A stretch of DNA of 46,800 nucleotides, taken from positions 1 through 46,800 of the forward strand of contig CALKWH010000247.1 in assembly GCA_938004375.1 (NCBI GenBank), read 5' to 3'. Position 1 is the first letter of the stretch. Each line of letters begins with the position of its first letter. The notes below the pieces were generated by a model. That model ran no database searches, was not told the DNA's origin, and was given only the letters and a program-made list of their open reading frames with translations. Shown here in pieces: positions 44,035-46,800 of the stretch. A program made the position numbers and the translations under genes. Origin of the DNA: an uncultured Pseudomonadota bacterium (GTDB taxonomy: Bacteria; Myxococcota_A; Polyangia; HGW-17).

Positions 44035-46611
44035 TCACTTGCCCAGGGGTTCGCAGCGCACGGAGTCCGAGACGGCGGCGTTGTTGGTCTCCTCGCACTC
44101 CTCGACCGTGTTGCCGTCGTCGATGGAAGCCGAGAAGACCATGTCGACGTTGAGGTCGAGATCCTCGTAGACGAAGAGCAGGCGCTCGAGTCCGCCGGGG
44201 AGGATGGTGGTGGCCGTGGTGAGGGTGGCGAGCTCGGCGCCGGTGTCCTGCCGGACCAGGCGCACCGGGACGCCGGCCGGGACGCCCATGGAGCCGACGT
44301 TGCGCACCACCACGAGGAGGCGCACCTCCCGGGGGCACACCACCGTGGCGCTGACGCTCACGGCCAGATCGGGCACCGGGAACAGCGCGCCCCCCTGCAC
44401 GTTCTGGCGGTAGTTGTTGTAACTGAGCCAGTTGTGCGCCTCGTAGAGGGGCACGTTCCACTCGCCGTTCGAGAACTCCAGGTCGGTCACGTGGTAGTTG
44501 AACTGGCCCCAGACCGGCCGGGTGCGCACCCAGCGGTCGTAGGCGTCGCCGTAGACGCGCACGCCGTGGGTCCCGGCGGGCAGCTGGCAGACGCCGGCGG
44601 AGTCGCACTGGTAGCCGGTGCCGGAACAGGTGCCGCCGATGCCGCCGGTGCAGGCCGGACCCGCCGTGCATGTGGTGTATTGGCACAGCCAGTCGATGGA
44701 GACGCCGGCGTTCTTCCAACTGACGTGGCAGTTGTCCCGGATGATGGCCTGGTCGGCGTTCGAGATCACCAGCATCTCGGCGTTGCCGTCGCCGTCGACG
44801 TCGGCCACCAGGCTGTACTCGGCGTCGGTGCGCGAGGAGCTCGGGATGACCGGGCTGACCAGCTCGGCGCCCGTCTGGCCGTCGAAGACGTGGAAGAAGC
44901 ACTCGTCGTTGTAGAGCACCTCGGCGATGCCGTCGCCCTGGAAGTCGAACACCGAGGAGCCGGTCTGCGAGGAGCTCAGGTCCTGGGTGGGGGTCTGCCA
45001 CAGGATGAAGTTCACCGCGCCCGAGGCGCACAGCCCGCCGGTCCGCAGCGGCGGATCCCAGCAGTCGGGGTCGTACACGACGTAGTAGGCGTTGCCGGCC
45101 GTGGAGATCTCGGGGAGGCCGTCGCCGTCGAAGTCGGCCACCGTGGGTGCGCCGCCGTTGCCGCCGCCGGGGATGGCCACGTTCGTGGAGACCAGGGAGC
45201 CCCCCGCGCCCACCAGGACGGCGCCGGTGAGCCCGTTGATCACGTAGACGTAGGTCCGCACGAAGATCACCTCGGGGCCGGGCACGTCCGGGAAGAGGTC
45301 GGCCACCGCGATGAAGCCGGCGGTCTGCGTGAGCGCGTTGGTCCACAGGGTGACGCCGCCGGGGGTGCCGGGGTCGATGGTGACGGCCTTCTTCACGTCG
45401 ACGAGCTCGGGGAGGCCGTCCTCGTTCAGGTCGGCCACCGTGGTGTTGATGGCGCAGCCGGTGACCGCGGCGAGGTCCAGGGCGGCGTTGGAGATGTCGT
45501 GGCCGTTGAGCGCGCTGCACCGTACGATCACGTCGGGCATGCCGTCCGCGTCGAGGTCGGCCACGTGGGGACCCCCGGTGATGTTCACGGCCACGCCGGT
45601 GGTGCGGCGGCCGGCGCAGGCGGGGTACAGGGTGCGGTCGCAGACCTCGGTGACGCCGTCGCCCTTGACGATGCGGATGCCGCCGCCGTGGATGTTGTAG
45701 ACGATCTCGAGGGCGGGATCGTCGTCGAAGTTGGCCAGCGCGACCGACGCGCTGCGGTAGGGCTTGGGCCCGACGGGGTCGGCGGCCGACGGGATCGTGA
45801 ACAGCAGGCGCGAGTTCCCCGAACCGTCGCCGTTGCCCGAGAGCGCGACGAGCAGGGTGTTGTTCATGTCCGCGCCAGCGTAGACGGGGAAGACGATGTC
45901 GGGCGTGCCGTCGCCGTCCACGTCCCCCACGGCCGGGCTCGCGATGATGTTTCCGTAGAACGTCGCGTTGTAGGTCACGCCGGGCCAGTACCACTCGATC
46001 ACCGGCTCGATGGGCCAGAACTCGGGCTCCCCGGAGCAGATCTCCCCGGTCCCCAGGGGCAGGCAGCGCCACACGCTCGTGTCGCAGTAGTAACTGTCGT
46101 CGGGGCAGTCGTAGTTGTCCTGGCACGGGTTCGACGGGGTGACGCAGGCGTTGTTCAGGCACAGGTCGCCGATGGGACAGCAGGTGTCCAGGCCCTCGCC
46201 GCACACGGTCTCGCCCAGGGCGCACTCCCGGACGCAGACCACGCCGTCGAGGCAGCGCTGGCCGTCGGTGCAGCAGTCCGTGAGGTTGTCGCCGCAGCGC
46301 TCGTTGGGGCACACGGGCAGGCACTGCATCTCGTTGACGCACTCCTCTCCCTCGCCGCAGCAGGTCAGGCGGCACCGCTCGAACTCACATGGGGGGAGGC
46401 ACTGGTTGAACACGCACTCGTCCCCGGGGGCGCAGCAGGACTCGCCGCAGACCTGCTCGGTCGGGCAGGGCACGTCCGGCACGTCGGCGCCCTGGTCGTC
46501 GGGCACGTCGGCGTCAGTGACGTAAAAGCCGGACTCGCCGTGGCAGGCGGCCAGGAACCACAGGGAGAAGAGGAGAACGGGGACCATCAACTTGAATGAA
46601 TGTGGGCGCAT
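44035..46611 (-). CDS. large cysteine-rich and FG-GAP lipoprotein with CARDB-like end
   Basis: 858 residues, predicted surface lipoprotein. Signal peptide MRPHSFKLMVPVLLFSLWFLAAC ends in a lipobox. An acidic Asp/Val/Pro linker (DADVPDDQGADVPDVPCP) leads to Cys-rich repeats of the CxxxxCCxxGxxC type (about 48-165). A long beta-propeller-like stretch follows (about 190-640) with FG-GAP/VCBS loops: DVDGDGTPDIVFP, DLDADGMPDVIV, DLNEDGLPELVDV, DFDGDGLPEI and DVDGDGNAEMLVI. The C-terminal 130 residues (PDLAVSVSATVVCPREVRLLVVVRNVG...VEECEETNN) match a CARDB-type Ig fold. ATG 46611 has GGGAG seven bases before. Similar in layout to the lipoprotein at 4042, so at least two such proteins are encoded here; likely roles are adhesion or binding. 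Confidence 0.88.
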   Translation of the reverse strand: MRPHSFKLMVPVLLFSLWFLAACHGESGFYVTDADVPDDQGADVPDVPCPTEQVCGESCCAPGDECVFNQCLPPCEFERCRLTCCGEGEECVNEMQCLPVCPNERCGDNLTDCCTDGQRCLDGVVCVRECALGETVCGEGLDTCCPIGDLCLNNACVTPSNPCQDNYDCPDDSYYCDTSVWRCLPLGTGEICSGEPEFWPIEPVIEWYWPGVTYNATFYGNIIASPAVGDVDGDGTPDIVFPVYAGADMNNTLLVALSGNGDGSGNSRLLFTIPSAADPVGPKPYRSASVALANFDDDPALEIVYNIHGGGIRIVKGDGVTEVCDRTLYPACAGRRTTGVAVNITGGPHVADLDADGMPDVIVRCSALNGHDISNAALDLAAVTGCAINTTVADLNEDGLPELVDVKKAVTIDPGTPGGVTLWTNALTQTAGFIAVADLFPDVPGPEVIFVRTYVYVINGLTGAVLVGAGGSLVSTNVAIPGGGNGGAPTVADFDGDGLPEISTAGNAYYVVYDPDCWDPPLRTGGLCASGAVNFILWQTPTQDLSSSQTGSSVFDFQGDGIAEVLYNDECFFHVFDGQTGAELVSPVIPSSSRTDAEYSLVADVDGDGNAEMLVISNADQAIIRDNCHVSWKNAGVSIDWLCQYTTCTAGPACTGGIGGTCSGTGYQCDSAGVCQLPAGTHGVRVYGDAYDRWVRTRPVWGQFNYHVTDLEFSNGEWNVPLYEAHNWLSYNNYRQNVQGGALFPVPDLAVSVSATVVCPREVRLLVVVRNVGSMGVPAGVPVRLVRQDTGAELATLTTATTILPGGLERLLFVYEDLDLNVDMVFSASIDDGNTVEECEETNNAAVSDSVRCEPLGK

Positions 46612-46695
46612 CGGAGGCTCCCTTCGCGGGGAAGAGTGTACCACAGGACGCGGCCGGTGGCACCTATGCCGAAGAAACCGGGCCAGGCGGCGAAG

Positions 46696-46751
46696 CTACT
46701 CCCCGAAGAGCCACCGATCCAGGTTCATCCGACGCTCCACCACGGCCCCGA
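46696..46751 (-). CDS. last codons of a gene cut by the contig end
   Basis: On the minus strand the real DNA just inside the adapter reads AVVERRMNLDRWLFGE then TAG (46698-46696), an in-frame C-terminus with good codon choice, 84 bases upstream of the lipoprotein gene. Only about 18 residues remain, too few to identify. It may be real coding sequence or a chance frame. Confidence 0.35.
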
Positions 46752-46800
46752 AGATCAGAAGAGCACACGTCTGAACTCCAGTCACCGAATACGATCTCGT
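46752..46800. other. Illumina TruSeq adapter with index (artefact)
   Basis: Bases 46752-46785 match the TruSeq adapter (AGATCGGAAGAGC start, here with one base changed: AGATCAGAAGAGC). Then comes index CGAATACG (46786-46793) and ATCTCGT, the start of the P7 tail. The same index is at the left end. Confidence 0.98.

Noticed and set aside
43943..46375. Second long minus-strand frame within the large lipoprotein
   Set aside because: Arg/Pro/Gly-rich shadow; the other frame has signal peptide, repeats and CARDB-like domain.

Overview
This 46.8 kb window is almost entirely chromosomal coding sequence of a high-GC Gram-negative bacterium, most likely an uncultivated member of the Myxococcota or another former Deltaproteobacteria lineage. 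The inference rests on several things together: lipoproteins with CGNG-x-x-E-x-GE-x-CD repeats, MopE-like DNDGDG motifs and FG-GAP/VCBS repeats, several standalone lipoproteins with LxxC lipoboxes, a tungsten-type aldehyde:ferredoxin oxidoreductase (suggesting an anaerobic or facultative life), and very high G+C at third codon positions. It is not proof of taxonomy. Both ends are Illumina adapter with the same index sequence, so this is a raw assembled contig and real DNA runs only from about 45 to 46751.

Layout. (1) 45-3900, minus strand: an OPT-family transporter, a standalone PqqD-like protein and an SDR sugar-nucleotide epimerase, followed by a separately promoted and truncated DUF2239 gene. 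(2) 4042-6497, plus: a cysteine-rich FG-GAP lipoprotein overlapping an M23 endopeptidase lipoprotein. (3) 6523-13362, plus: the rimP-nusA-ylxR-infB translation/transcription operon, with a promoter and an intrinsic terminator in its leader, followed by a YciO-like protein and a GNAT acetyltransferase. (4) 13372-14590: a small AT-richer island with an unknown membrane protein, several stem-loops and short repeats, then rnpB (RNase P RNA) with its own promoter. (5) 14590-19426, minus: a 2TM potassium channel with RCK domains, glmM, pdxJ and a bifunctional NAD(P)HX repair enzyme. (6) 19543-25941: two tandem CapA-like metallophosphatases; convergent to them a SPASM radical SAM enzyme and an unknown P-loop protein; divergent from these an AFOR-family oxidoreductase. 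(7) 25993-32984, plus: a lipoprotein, then a tightly overlapping string queA-tgt-ispA-MATE transporter, a TPR-like protein and a DUF2505 protein. (8) 32995-39774, minus: galU-priA, and an FGGY carbohydrate kinase overlapping a hybrid histidine kinase. (9) 39942-44021, plus: moxR-DUF58 and two unknown envelope proteins. (10) 44035-46611, minus: a large cysteine-rich FG-GAP lipoprotein, then the last codons of one more gene.

Functionally, most of the window is housekeeping: ribosome maturation and initiation, tRNA processing and queuosine, peptidoglycan and UDP-sugar precursors, PLP and NADH repair, replication restart, isoprenoids. The rest is envelope and surface proteins of unknown role. The part least explained by known systems is 19.5-26.8 kb (tandem CapA, radical SAM/SPASM, P-loop protein, AFOR). 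I do not claim it is one system; it is the best place to test for one. The accessory island at 13.37-14.2 kb is the second candidate. No CRISPR array, insertion sequence, prophage, tRNA or rRNA gene was seen, and there is no stretch over 300 bases without a gene.
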